From NCBI RefSeq assembly GCF_003367395.1, contig NZ_CP031417.1, positions 558,001-622,000 of the forward strand: a stretch of 64,000 nt of DNA, in the 5' to 3' direction. The stretch is from Pseudolabrys taiwanensis (GTDB lineage: Bacteria > Pseudomonadota > Alphaproteobacteria > Rhizobiales > Xanthobacteraceae). Positions 1 through 7,448 of the stretch are shown here, piece by piece; positions within the stretch are counted from its first letter, which is position 1, and each line of letters opens with the position of its first letter. The position numbers and the translations under genes were made by a program. The notes beneath the pieces are model-generated. The model made no database searches and was not told the origin of the DNA. It saw nothing but the letters and a program-made list of their open reading frames with translations.

Positions 1-340
1 CGCGATAGGGCGAGGCGGCCGCGTGCACGATGCTGGCCTGGCCGGCCTTGTACATGCGGTGCAGGTTCGGCATGGCCGCGTTGAGCGCGAAGAAGCTATC
101 GAGCGGCAGCGCCGGCGTCTCGCCGTCGAGACGCAGCGCATTGTCGCCGCGCAGCCGCACCCAATCGGGATCGCCGACCGGCGCGACCGCGGCGAGGCCG
201 TCGAGCGCGCCGCGCAGCACGATCACGAGAAAGCGCGGGTCACGGCCTTCGGCGCGCGCGGCGCGCGGCATGTGTGCCCAGGCGAAGAGTACGCCGGAGG
301 CGAGCAAGAGTTCACGGCGGCTCGGTGCGTGTAAGGTCAT
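1..340 (-). CDS. DUF1501 family exported protein, N-terminal part (cut by window edge)
   Basis: The reading frame begins at the ATG at 340 and is still open at base 1, so about 113 residues are visible. The N-terminus has a twin-arginine-like signal (SRRELLLASG, then a hydrophobic stretch ending AARA), as is usual for DUF1501 proteins, which are thought to be exported through Tat. The next residues (FLIVLRGALDGL, then DPDW and NAAMPNLHRMY) fit the start of the DUF1501 domain. It lies 4 bp downstream of a DUF1800 gene on the same strand, the standard pairing for these two families, so the two are almost certainly co-transcribed. The biochemical role of both families is unknown. Confidence 0.85.
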   Translation of the reverse strand, partial: MTLHAPSRRELLLASGVLFAWAHMPRAARAEGRDPRFLVIVLRGALDGLAAVAPVGDPDWVRLRGDNALRLDGETPALPLDSFFALNAAMPNLHRMYKAGQASIVHAAASPYR

Positions 341-344
341 GACA

Positions 345-1778
345 TCACCGTCTCTGGAATTCGGGCGTCATCAACAGAAGCGCGAGCGCCTGCGGCCGGC
401 TTTCGGCGCGCTTGATAGTCTGGCGCGTATCGTCGGAGGCGAGCGGTCCGAGCGCGGCATCGACCATCGCGTCGGGTTCGGTGCCGGTGTTGCCGACGAG
501 GCGCGCAACCTGGTTCGCGATATCGAGGCGCTGCGCGATGCCGTCCATCCAGGCGGCGCTGTCGTCGGAGAAGCCTTTCGGTGCCGGCGGCCGCCACAGC
601 GGTTCGCCGAGCAGGTTCTGCGTGTTGACGATGCGGCGCACGTCGGTGAGCGGCAGACCGCTGGCGCGCATCGCGGCGATGGTCCATTCGCCCGGCTTCT
701 TCAGCTTGGTGCGCGCCGCGCTCCACGCTTCCGGCGACATGACGAGCGTCTTCGTCACTTCCATCAGATCGCCTTGCGTGTCGCGGAAGCGCTTGGCGAG
801 GCGATCGACCAGCGGTTTCGGCGGCGTGTCCGCGACGAAATGGATCGCGAGCTTGGTCGCGATATGCGTCGCGGTCGCGGGATGGCGCGCCAGATCGAGC
901 AGCACGGCGCGGCCCTGCGCGTCGCCGTCCTCGGGATAGGTCTTGCCCAGGATGGTCTGCGGCCCCGGCTCGTGCATGCGCTCGTTGAACCAGAACTCGC
1001 CGCCATGTTCTTCGTCGCGCTTGAGCGGCCGCACGGTCCAGCCGGTGATCACCTTGGCGAAGTTGGTGACGTCGGTCTGCGAATAGCCGGAGCGCACGCC
1101 GAGCGTATGCAGCTCCATGATCTCGCGCGCGAGGTTCTCGTTCAGACCCTTATGCTGGCGCACGCCGGCAAACGAGTTCGGGCCGATCGAGCGGACATTG
1201 TCGAGGAAGTAGAGCATGCCCGGATGCGTCTCGACCGCGAGCAGCATGTCCGAGAACTTGCCGAGCACGTGCGGGCGGATCGCCTCGCGCTCATAGGCGC
1301 CGCAGATCGGCCGCGTCGGACCTTTGTCGGCGGAAATGCAGAAGTGGTTCGACCAGAACCAGACGAGCCGTTCCGTCAATCCGATATCGGCGTCGAGCGC
1401 CGCTTGATAGCGGGCTTGCGCCTCCGTGAGATAGAGTTCCTGCGGCACGCCGGGGCCGGGCTTGGGCTGCGGCTGCGCCGGCATTGCATTGTTGCCGCCA
1501 GCCATAGTGTTGGCGGCGGCTTCCGCCTGCATGCGCTGGGCGGCTTCGCGCTCGGCCTTCTGCTGCAGTTGGAACGCAAAGGCATCGCGCGCCGCGCGAC
1601 CGCTGTCGACGAGCGCGGGATCGGTGAGGGGTTTCACGCCGGCGCGCAGTTCGGCAAGCAGCGCGCCGCGCGGATCGTGTGCAATTTTATCGATGTCGCC
1701 GGGCCGCGGGCCCATCCCGAAACGATGCAGCGCCAAGGCCGCACGCGTGTGAGAGTCGGTGGAAGGATCGACCGCCAT
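345..1778 (-). CDS. DUF1800 domain-containing protein
   Basis: A 477-residue protein of the DUF1800 family. Typical blocks are visible in order: LHRFGMGPRPGDI near the N-terminus, RLVWFWSNHFCIS, YEREAIRPHVLGKFSDML, MLYFLDN, GLNENLAREIMELHTLGV, the YSQTDVTNFAKVITGW block, and HPATATHIATKLAIHFV. The family has no established enzymatic function. It is nearly always followed by a DUF1501 gene, as here with a 4-bp gap, and the pair is assumed to act in the periplasm or at the surface. An ATG at 1814 would add 12 residues. Neither start has a convincing ribosome site; I prefer 1778 because family members usually begin close to this point. Confidence 0.85.
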   Translation of the reverse strand: MAVDPSTDSHTRAALALHRFGMGPRPGDIDKIAHDPRGALLAELRAGVKPLTDPALVDSGRAARDAFAFQLQQKAEREAAQRMQAEAAANTMAGGNNAMPAQPQPKPGPGVPQELYLTEAQARYQAALDADIGLTERLVWFWSNHFCISADKGPTRPICGAYEREAIRPHVLGKFSDMLLAVETHPGMLYFLDNVRSIGPNSFAGVRQHKGLNENLAREIMELHTLGVRSGYSQTDVTNFAKVITGWTVRPLKRDEEHGGEFWFNERMHEPGPQTILGKTYPEDGDAQGRAVLLDLARHPATATHIATKLAIHFVADTPPKPLVDRLAKRFRDTQGDLMEVTKTLVMSPEAWSAARTKLKKPGEWTIAAMRASGLPLTDVRRIVNTQNLLGEPLWRPPAPKGFSDDSAAWMDGIAQRLDIANQVARLVGNTGTEPDAMVDAALGPLASDDTRQTIKRAESRPQALALLLMTPEFQRR

Positions 1779-1936
1779 GGCCGTGAACTGTCTGCCGCGT
1801 GCCCCTGCATGCAACGCTGCAGAGGAGTCGTGTCGACACTAAGGCACGGGACTGAACGCGGAATGAACGATGCATAATTGATGCGTAATTAATATCGGCG
1901 CCGCGCGAGGCTTGTTCCAACGTTGGCGATCGTCGA

Positions 1937-2464
1937 TTAGGGCGCTCGCGCGTCGCGGACCGCTTGGGCTATTCTCGTCGCCTGCGACACCCGTCCGATC
2001 TTTGCGCCCGTAACGATCTTTCGACGGCGGCTGCTCGCCGTCGGCACCGCGCCTTCGTTCGCGGTGGCGCCGCTCGCCGGACGCGGCGCGAAGTTCGCGG
2101 CCCGGTGCAGTGCGAGCGCCTTTCGCGCCGCCTCGACATGCGTGGTGCGAGCCGTCAGGTTATGAAGCCGTCTGAGTTCCGTATTCACACGCTTCAACGC
2201 GGCGGCGAAGACCTGCTTGCGTTCGGAGGCATGCTCGGCGGTTCCCGGAAAGCTCGTCCCGCGTGCCTTGGCTTTGCCGCGCACCTCGCGCCGCCTTTGC
2301 CGGCCGAGCGTTCGTTCCTTGTCGCGCATTGTGCGCAACCGGGATCGCATGGCCTCGAGGTCGGCTGTTTCGACGTCGTAGATGGCGGGATGGTGCGTCA
2401 GGCGCACCGTTTCGTATTCCTCGTGGCTGAGGAGGCTGCGTTCGAACTTGCAAGGCATCGACAT
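1937..2464 (-). CDS. conserved hypothetical protein, Arg/Ala-rich, coiled-coil N-terminal half
   Basis: A 175-residue basic protein with no family I can name. Residues 10-110 are rich in Glu/Arg/Leu and probably helical (stretches around LEAMRSRLRTMRDKERTLGRQRR and KRVNTELRRLHNLTA); the C-terminal 60 residues are Ala/Arg-rich and probably disordered. The start is set by a GGAGG centred near 2474, seven bases before the ATG at 2464; an ATG at 2470 sits directly on the GGAGG and is less likely. The stop of the small CcoQ-like gene is 13 bp upstream, so the two should share a transcript and possibly the FixK/FNR-type box at 2741. Confidence 0.6.
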   Translation of the reverse strand: MSMPCKFERSLLSHEEYETVRLTHHPAIYDVETADLEAMRSRLRTMRDKERTLGRQRRREVRGKAKARGTSFPGTAEHASERKQVFAAALKRVNTELRRLHNLTARTTHVEAARKALALHRAANFAPRPASGATANEGAVPTASSRRRKIVTGAKIGRVSQATRIAQAVRDARAP

Positions 2465-2477
2465 GAGCATTCCTCCG

Positions 2478-2618
2478 TCATGAGCGATTGGTGCTGTCGT
2501 CCTCGAAGGGAATCCGGGACTCGGCCTCGAAGCGCGCTTTGCGCTTGCGGGCGAACACCCAGATCACGATGCCTATGAACGCGGCGACGAGGATAAGAAG
2601 GTAGATCGTCCCAGCCAT
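2478..2618 (-). CDS. CcoQ/FixQ-like small membrane protein (orphan)
   Basis: A 46-residue protein. Residues 5-22 form one hydrophobic helix ending in Trp-Val-Phe, followed by the basic patch ARKRKAR and then ESRIPFEDD. That layout (one membrane helix, basic edge, IPF-acid motif) is that of CcoQ/FixQ, the small accessory subunit of cbb3 cytochrome oxidase that sits in the inner membrane. The other cbb3 genes (ccoN, ccoO, ccoP) are not in this window, so it is an orphan and may have another role. It is followed after 13 bp by the 1937-2464 gene. A TTGA-N6-TCAA box 123 bp upstream supports control by an oxygen-responsive FixK/FNR regulator. Confidence 0.6.
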   Translation of the reverse strand: MAGTIYLLILVAAFIGIVIWVFARKRKARFEAESRIPFEDDSTNRS

Positions 2619-2740
2619 GGTTCGCACCTCGGATCGTCCGACTGCGGGCGTCTTGGACTGCGGCCATTAAAGGCGTCTTCGCCCCGCCTCACGCCGCAAA
2701 TGCTCGAACAGGCACTGTTTGCCAACCTTCAAGGGCGGCA

Positions 2741-2754
2741 TTGAGCTAGATCAA
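2741..2754 (-). promoter_or_regulatory. FixK/FNR-type binding site
   Basis: TTGAGCTAGATCAA is an exact match to the TTGA-N6-TCAA dyad recognised by FixK/FNR-type regulators. It is about 123 bp upstream of the CcoQ-like start at 2618 and downstream of the TPR gene, so the CcoQ-like gene is its natural target. The site is seen in the sequence; regulation is inferred. Confidence 0.6.
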
Positions 2755-2859
2755 CATCTAAGATGTTATCGGCGGGCGATGACGATTTCGCTCGCGGCCC
2801 GGATATAAAAGCGCGACGCGGCGCCGATAGCGCCGCGTCGGCATTGGCGATCGCGAAAA

Positions 2860-3420
2860 TCAGTAGCTTGCTTTGCCGTCGATCACGGCCTTGAGCTCGC
2901 GATATTCCTCGCAGGTGGTGTTGCCGCACAGGGTGTTGACCTTGGCGAGGAAGTCCTCGGCCTTCAGCCGGTTGCCTTGTTCCATGTGCCACATGCCGTA
3001 ATACGACCAGGTGCGGACATGGTTGGCGTCGGCCGCCAGCGCCTTGTCGTACCAGTATTTCGATTCGTCGTAGTTGCCGAGCTTGCGGTTGGCGTAGCCG
3101 ATGTAGTTGGCGACGTCGGGATGCTCGTCGTGGCCGAGCGCATGCATCGCGGCAATACCGGCCTTGTAGTCGCCCGAGACGATGAGAGTGCGGGCGGCGC
3201 GGTAGTCGTGCAGGAACTTCTGATAGGCGAGCTGTCTTTCCTGCTCCTCGATGGCGCTGCCCTCTTTCTTCTTTTTCTTGCCGTCGTCGGACGGCGGCGG
3301 GCTGTCGGTGCCGGCGGCAAGCACGGGCTTCAGGGCGATGCCGGACACCAGCAGCGTGGCGGCTGCGGCAAGGGCGAACGTGCGGAAAGCATTCTTCAGG
3401 GACGCTTGGGTCGGGGTCAT
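2860..3420 (-). CDS. exported TPR-repeat protein
   Basis: A 186-residue protein with a signal peptide (hydrophobic core LAAAATLLVSGIAL, cleavage probably after LAA near residue 36). A low-complexity linker follows (PPPSDDGKKKKKEGS), then at least two tetratricopeptide repeats covering roughly residues 70-150 (blocks GDYKAGIAAMHALG, ANYIGYANRKLGNYDESKYWYDKAL and TWSYYGMWHMEQGNRLKAEDFLAKV). A pair of cysteines near the C-terminus (CGNTTC) could form a disulfide. TPRs mediate protein-protein contacts; the partner is unknown. I chose the ATG at 3420 because a GAGGAAAGG-like ribosome site precedes it and the signal peptide then begins at a normal distance. The gene is monocistronic. Confidence 0.75.
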   Translation of the reverse strand: MTPTQASLKNAFRTFALAAAATLLVSGIALKPVLAAGTDSPPPSDDGKKKKKEGSAIEEQERQLAYQKFLHDYRAARTLIVSGDYKAGIAAMHALGHDEHPDVANYIGYANRKLGNYDESKYWYDKALAADANHVRTWSYYGMWHMEQGNRLKAEDFLAKVNTLCGNTTCEEYRELKAVIDGKASY

Positions 3421-3716
3421 GGGCGCAAGCCTTTCCTCGGAATGATGCACCGGCCACGACGATAGGCCGGTGCATCGGGCGGCGACCAACAAACACTTCG
3501 TGAGCGGGGCTTAGTCCCTGGCCTTTGCAAGATCGCGCCTGACACCGTCCCGCCCGAATTCCGACACCGCGCCACCCGGACTTTGAACGGCAGATAACAG
3601 CGTACTTCAGAACGCGTTCAGTGGCTTAGGGGCAATGTCGTCCGCGAAACCGGCCGTGCCGGTCCCGACCGACAATTCCGGGTTCTCGGCCACCCCCTAG
3701 ATTGAGGAATACACCC

Positions 3717-4028
3717 ATGCTGAAGAAATTCGCCGTCGCGCTCGTCGCCGCCAGCCTGCTTGCCGCTCCGGCGCTCGCGCAGGGCAACGCCGCCGCCGTC
3801 AACGCGCCGGTCACCCATACGAAGACTGTCCACAAGTCCTCGCTGAACACGCATGCCGCCAAGAAGCACGTCGCGCACCGCCACGCCGCCAAGAAGCATG
3901 TTGTGCACAAGCACGTGGCCAAGAAACATCTGGCCAAGCATCACACGATCAAGAAGACGCACATCAGCAAAGTGAAGCACGGCAAGGCCGCCAAGCGCGT
4001 CAAGCCGACTCACAAGACCTTCAGCTGA
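3717..4028 (+). CDS. exported His/Lys-rich protein
   Basis: A 103-residue protein. Residues 1-22 are a clear signal peptide ending ALA-Q. The mature part is very basic and low in complexity, built from imperfect AAKKHVAH / AKKHLAKH units, with about one residue in five being histidine and slightly more lysine. No known domain is recognised. The composition suggests metal binding (Ni, Cu, Zn, Co) or binding of nucleic acid or anionic polysaccharide outside the cytoplasm. It lies just upstream of a B12-riboswitch-controlled receptor gene, but on a separate unit. The start at 3717 has GAGGAA seven bases ahead. Confidence 0.7.
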   Translation: MLKKFAVALVAASLLAAPALAQGNAAAVNAPVTHTKTVHKSSLNTHAAKKHVAHRHAAKKHVVHKHVAKKHLAKHHTIKKTHISKVKHGKAAKRVKPTHKTFS

Positions 4029-4104
4029 GCCCAGCGCAGAGGGGTAGAGCAGGCGCCGCGATGAGCGGCGCTTGACTCATGCGCGTGTTCCAGCGACAAA
4101 TTTT

Positions 4105-4284
4105 CCGTGCTGGTTCCTCGGCGCGAGCCGAGGACGAAAGAGGGAACACGGTGCCGACCTCGGCGATCCGTGGCTGCCCCCGCAACTGTGAGCGGCGAGC
4201 CCGCGTCCATTAGGCCACTGGGAAACCGGGAAGGCCGGATGCAACTGGGCGACGACCCGCGAGCCAGGAGACCTGCCAGCACGG
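4105..4284 (+). promoter_or_regulatory. cobalamin (adenosylcobalamin) riboswitch
   Basis: The closing P1 stem is perfect: CCGTGCTGG at 4105-4113 pairs with CCAGCACGG at 4276-4284. The B12 box AGCCAGGAGACCTGCC is at 4262-4277, and the GTGCCG / CCCCCGCAACTGTGA internal blocks typical of this aptamer lie between. It precedes the TonB receptor gene at 4502 by about 220 bp, so cobalamin is expected to repress that receptor by blocking either transcription or ribosome access. Confidence 0.95.
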
Positions 4285-4501
4285 TCACCCAACCGGTGGA
4301 CGGGAGGTCCATACGGAGCGGTCTTTCGCAGCGGTGACGGCAATGCCGGTGCGAAGGCCGTGAGAGACTAGTTCCTCCCACGACATTCCATTCCTGACGT
4401 TCGCGTTCGATCTGCGTGGTCGTCAGGTGTGTCCTTCGCAACGGGCTTGGTCTCACCCGATGCGGCGCATTGTGCGCGCGCAAACGAAGGAACGTTGTGT
4501 G

Positions 4502-6613
4502 ATGGGGGCTTGGGTTCGTGTTGCCGGGGCGATGATGGCGCTCGGCGTATTTGTACAAGGCGCGTCCGCGCAGGAGCAGGGCGCACCCGTCGTGCTGCCG
4601 CCGATCGATGTCGGCTTCAGCCGGACCGCGAGCGGCATCATCAGCGGGGCGTCGTCGAGCACCATCACGGCGGAGGATATCGCCCGTTCGCCGGCGCAGA
4701 GCCTGCCGGACATTCTGGCGACGCAGGCCGGCATTCAGGTGCAGCATCAGTCGGGCAATCCGATCGGCGTGAATGACTCGGTCGATCTGCGCGGATTCGG
4801 CGCCTTCGCGAAATCCAACACGCTCATCCTGGTCAATGGCCGGCGATACCAGGATTTCGATCTGCAGGGCTTCGATTTCGCGAGCATCCCGCTCAACTCG
4901 ATCGAGCGCATCGAGATCACCCGCGGCAACAGCGGCGCCGTGCTTTACGGCGACGGCGCTGTTGGCGGTGTCATCAATATCGTGACCAAGACCCAGAACA
5001 CGCCTGGCACTTCGGGAAAGATCGAAGGCGCGATCGGTTCGTATGGCTACGCCGAAGGCCGGCTTTCGGCCGGCACGGCGGTGGGGCCATGGTCGGCCTC
5101 CGTTTACAGCAACAGCGCGACCGCACGCGGCTATCGTCAGAACGGCGAGACGCGGCAGGACAATGTCGTCAGCAACTTCAGCTACCGTACGTCGGCTTTC
5201 AGCTATTACCTGAACACGACCGTGGACCGGCAGCGACAGAACTTCCCGGGGACGCTGCCGAACCTGCCGCTCGTCTTCCCGGTGACGCTGGACAATCCAC
5301 GCGGCGCGACCACGCCGCGCGACTGGGGCAACAAGCAGAACTTCAGCATCACGACGGGCTTTACGTTACCGGTCTGGACCGGCGCCGAGCTGATCGTGGA
5401 CGGCGGCGTGCGCCGCAAGTTTCAGCAGAGCGAGTTCTACGATTACTTCCCGGCGCCGGGCTTCACTTACGACGCGTCGGCGGGCGGGCCGCAGAATTAC
5501 GTCAACACCGGCATGACGACGACGTCGCTGACGCCGCGCCTCGACATCACGCATAATCTGTTCGGCCTTTCGAGCAAGGTTCTGACCGGCGTCGACTTCT
5601 ACAACACGCAATACGATTCTGACCGCTATGCGTTCGACGGCGGGCAGCCGATCCATCACTACGATATCCGCCAGAGCAGCCTGGCGTTCTACGCCATGAA
5701 TCGGACGACGATCCTGCCGGACGTCGATGTGTCATTCGGCGGACGGGCGCAGCGCACAACGGTCAGGGCGAGCGACGGTTACAACTCGGCGGCCGATACC
5801 TGCTTCCCGTTCTGCTATCCGTCGGGCACGGCGCAGATCCCGTCATTCGATAACAGCGAATGGCAGTGGGCCGCGCATGCCGGCGTCGAGTATCGCGTGC
5901 TGCCGACGCTGACTTTGTTCGGCCGCGTCGCGCGCGCGTTCCGCGTTCCGAATGCCGACGAGCGCGTCGGGGCGGGCAGTGCGTTCTCCATGATGACGCC
6001 GACGACCTTCGACCTGAAGACGCAGACGTCGCACGACGTCGAAGGCGGCGTGCGTTTCAACTGGCAGCGATTGAAGGTCGAATCGAGCGTCTACGCGATG
6101 GATCTCAACAACGAGATTCATTACCTGCCGACCTCGATGGTGAACATCAATCTCGACCCGACGCGCCGTCTCGGTTGGGAGAACAGCGTCGTCTATGGCG
6201 TGACCGATACACTGCGCCTGCGCGCGACCGCGGCCTACACCAAGGCAACCTTCCGCGACGGTCCTTACGCCGGCAATTATGTGCCGTTGGTCTCGCGGTG
6301 GAGCGGCAGCGCCGGCGTGTCCTGGGACATCTGGCAGAAATGGGCGACGCTCGACGTGATCGCGCGCATGTGGGGCAAGCGCTACATGGACAACGATCAA
6401 CTCAACGTGCAGCCGGAGATCCCGGCCAACGCCACGGTCGATGTGCGGCTTGGCGGCGCCTACGAGCGCTTCTTCTGGTCGCTATCGGTGCAAAACCTGT
6501 TCGACGTGAACTACTACGACTACTCGATCGCGAGCGCGACGACGCGGGGCTACTACACGGCCTACCCGTCGCCGGGCCGCACCTTCGTCGTCCGCGCGGG
6601 GGCGACGTTCTAA
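4502..6613 (+). CDS. TonB-dependent outer-membrane receptor, BtuB-like (cobalamin uptake)
   Basis: A 703-residue outer-membrane receptor. Residues 1-23 are a signal peptide (MGAWVRV to ASAQ), followed by a TonB-box-like VVLPPIDVG. The plug domain occupies roughly residues 45-165 (SLPDILATQAGIQVQ, SVDLRGFGA, ILVNGRRYQDFD, IERIEITRGNSGAVLYGDGAVGGVINIVTK). The 22-strand barrel fills the rest and ends in a terminal Phe (TFVVRAGATF), the usual insertion signal. The cobalamin riboswitch in its leader argues strongly for vitamin B12 or a related corrinoid as substrate. I chose the ATG at 4502 because it places the signal peptide at the N-terminus; an in-frame start at 4427 lies in the leader. No btuFCD or cob genes are adjacent. 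Confidence 0.9.
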   Translation: MGAWVRVAGAMMALGVFVQGASAQEQGAPVVLPPIDVGFSRTASGIISGASSSTITAEDIARSPAQSLPDILATQAGIQVQHQSGNPIGVNDSVDLRGFGAFAKSNTLILVNGRRYQDFDLQGFDFASIPLNSIERIEITRGNSGAVLYGDGAVGGVINIVTKTQNTPGTSGKIEGAIGSYGYAEGRLSAGTAVGPWSASVYSNSATARGYRQNGETRQDNVVSNFSYRTSAFSYYLNTTVDRQRQNFPGTLPNLPLVFPVTLDNPRGATTPRDWGNKQNFSITTGFTLPVWTGAELIVDGGVRRKFQQSEFYDYFPAPGFTYDASAGGPQNYVNTGMTTTSLTPRLDITHNLFGLSSKVLTGVDFYNTQYDSDRYAFDGGQPIHHYDIRQSSLAFYAMNRTTILPDVDVSFGGRAQRTTVRASDGYNSAADTCFPFCYPSGTAQIPSFDNSEWQWAAHAGVEYRVLPTLTLFGRVARAFRVPNADERVGAGSAFSMMTPTTFDLKTQTSHDVEGGVRFNWQRLKVESSVYAMDLNNEIHYLPTSMVNINLDPTRRLGWENSVVYGVTDTLRLRATAAYTKATFRDGPYAGNYVPLVSRWSGSAGVSWDIWQKWATLDVIARMWGKRYMDNDQLNVQPEIPANATVDVRLGGAYERFFWSLSVQNLFDVNYYDYSIASATTRGYYTAYPSPGRTFVVRAGATF

Positions 6614-6657
6614 AGGGCGATCGGACGAGCAACGTCTCGAGTGGGGCTTCTCCGCGT

Positions 6658-6745
6658 GTCGTGGCCGGGCTTGTCCCGGCCATCGACGCCTTGCATGCTT
6701 CCCGCTCGAAAGAAGTTGGATGCCCGGCACAAGGCTGGGCATCAC
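6658..6745. repeat. CCGG-rich palindromic intergenic repeat
   Basis: Two inverted repeats sit side by side: GGCCGGG-n5-CCCGGCC at 6663-6681 and GATGCCCGGC...GCTGGGCATC at 6719-6743. This GTGGCCGGGCTTGTCCCGGCCATC type of element is common between genes in Bradyrhizobium/Rhodopseudomonas relatives. Here it follows the receptor stop codon and may act as a terminator or mRNA stabiliser. Confidence 0.65.
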
Positions 6746-6834
6746 AAATTGCGGCGAAGGCGTTCATGGCAGACGCAGGCTGCCGCCACGACGGCCCCGC
6801 GCGGGCAACAGGCTGTCATCTGGAAGAAGCGCGC

Positions 6835-6848
6835 GTGATCTAGATCAA
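6835..6848 (+). promoter_or_regulatory. FNR/FixK-like box upstream of DUF992 gene
   Basis: GTGATCTAGATCAA differs from the TTGA-N6-TCAA consensus at one outer base. Its centre is about 80 bp upstream of the ATG at 6921, a fitting distance for an activator bound near -41 of a short leader. Regulation is inferred, not shown. Confidence 0.4.
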
Positions 6849-6920
6849 GAAGGGCGGAACTCTCGCCTCTACAAAGTTCCTGGCCCGCAGCCGGCGGGTA
6901 TCCCCTTGAGGAGAAGTGCC

Positions 6921-7391
6921 ATGAAGAAATCTCTGCTCGCTCTCGCCGCCGTCGCTGCGGCGACCCTGGCCGCCGTTCCGGCCGAAGCCCGCGTGCGCGC
7001 CGGCACGCTAACCTGTCAGGTCGCGCCTGGTGTCGGTCTGATCGTCGGTTCGCAGCGCACGCTGGAATGTCAGTTCAAGTCACGGCGGCTCCGCGAGCGC
7101 TATACCGGCCAGGTCAACCGCATTGGGCTGGATATCGGCTTCACCTCTGGCCAACAGGTCGTGTGGGCGGTCTTCGCGTCGGCCCGCCCCGGCCGCGGCG
7201 CGCTCGCAGGCAACTACGTCGGCGCCACGGCGGAAGTATCGCTGGCGGCCGGTCTTGGCGCCAATGCGCTCGTCGGTGGTTTCCGGCGGTCGATTGCGTT
7301 GCAGCCGCTGTCGGTCGGCACGCAGACGGGCGTGAATCTGGCTGTCGCCGTGACCGGCCTTGATCTCGAATACGCCGGCCGCCGCCACTAA
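6921..7391 (+). CDS. DUF992 family exported protein
   Basis: A 156-residue protein with an N-terminal signal peptide (MKKSLLALAAVAAATLAAVPAEA, cleavage after AEA near residue 23). The mature part matches DUF992: AGTLTCQVAPGVGLIVGSQRTLECQF, then IGLDIGFTSGQQVVWAVF, GNYVGATAEVSLAAGLGANALVGG and the C-terminal GVNLAVAVTGLDLEY block. Two cysteines about 20 residues apart probably form a disulfide. The family is common in Hyphomicrobiales and has no assigned function. A strong GAGGAGAA ribosome site at 6908-6915 sets the start. A hairpin terminator follows 21 bp after the stop. Confidence 0.88.
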   Translation: MKKSLLALAAVAAATLAAVPAEARVRAGTLTCQVAPGVGLIVGSQRTLECQFKSRRLRERYTGQVNRIGLDIGFTSGQQVVWAVFASARPGRGALAGNYVGATAEVSLAAGLGANALVGGFRRSIALQPLSVGTQTGVNLAVAVTGLDLEYAGRRH

Positions 7392-7412
7392 GGCGACGTC
7401 TGCGCACATCGC

Positions 7413-7441
7413 AAAAGGCCGCCCGCGAGGCGGCCTTTTTT
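7413..7441 (+). terminator. intrinsic terminator
   Basis: AAAAGGCCGCC, loop CGCGA, GGCGGCCTTTTTT: a perfect GC stem with A and T tracts on either side. It can serve both the DUF992 gene and the convergent gene ending at 7449. Confidence 0.9.
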
Positions 7442-7448
7442 CGTTTGG

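Noticed and set aside
30..1877. 615-codon plus-strand frame opposite the DUF1800/DUF1501 genes
   Set aside because: It is the antisense of two recognised genes; the product is Arg/Ala-rich without any domain.
2729..3496. 255-codon minus-strand frame overlapping the TPR gene
   Set aside because: Out-of-frame shadow with an Arg/His-rich product; the TPR frame has a signal peptide and repeats.
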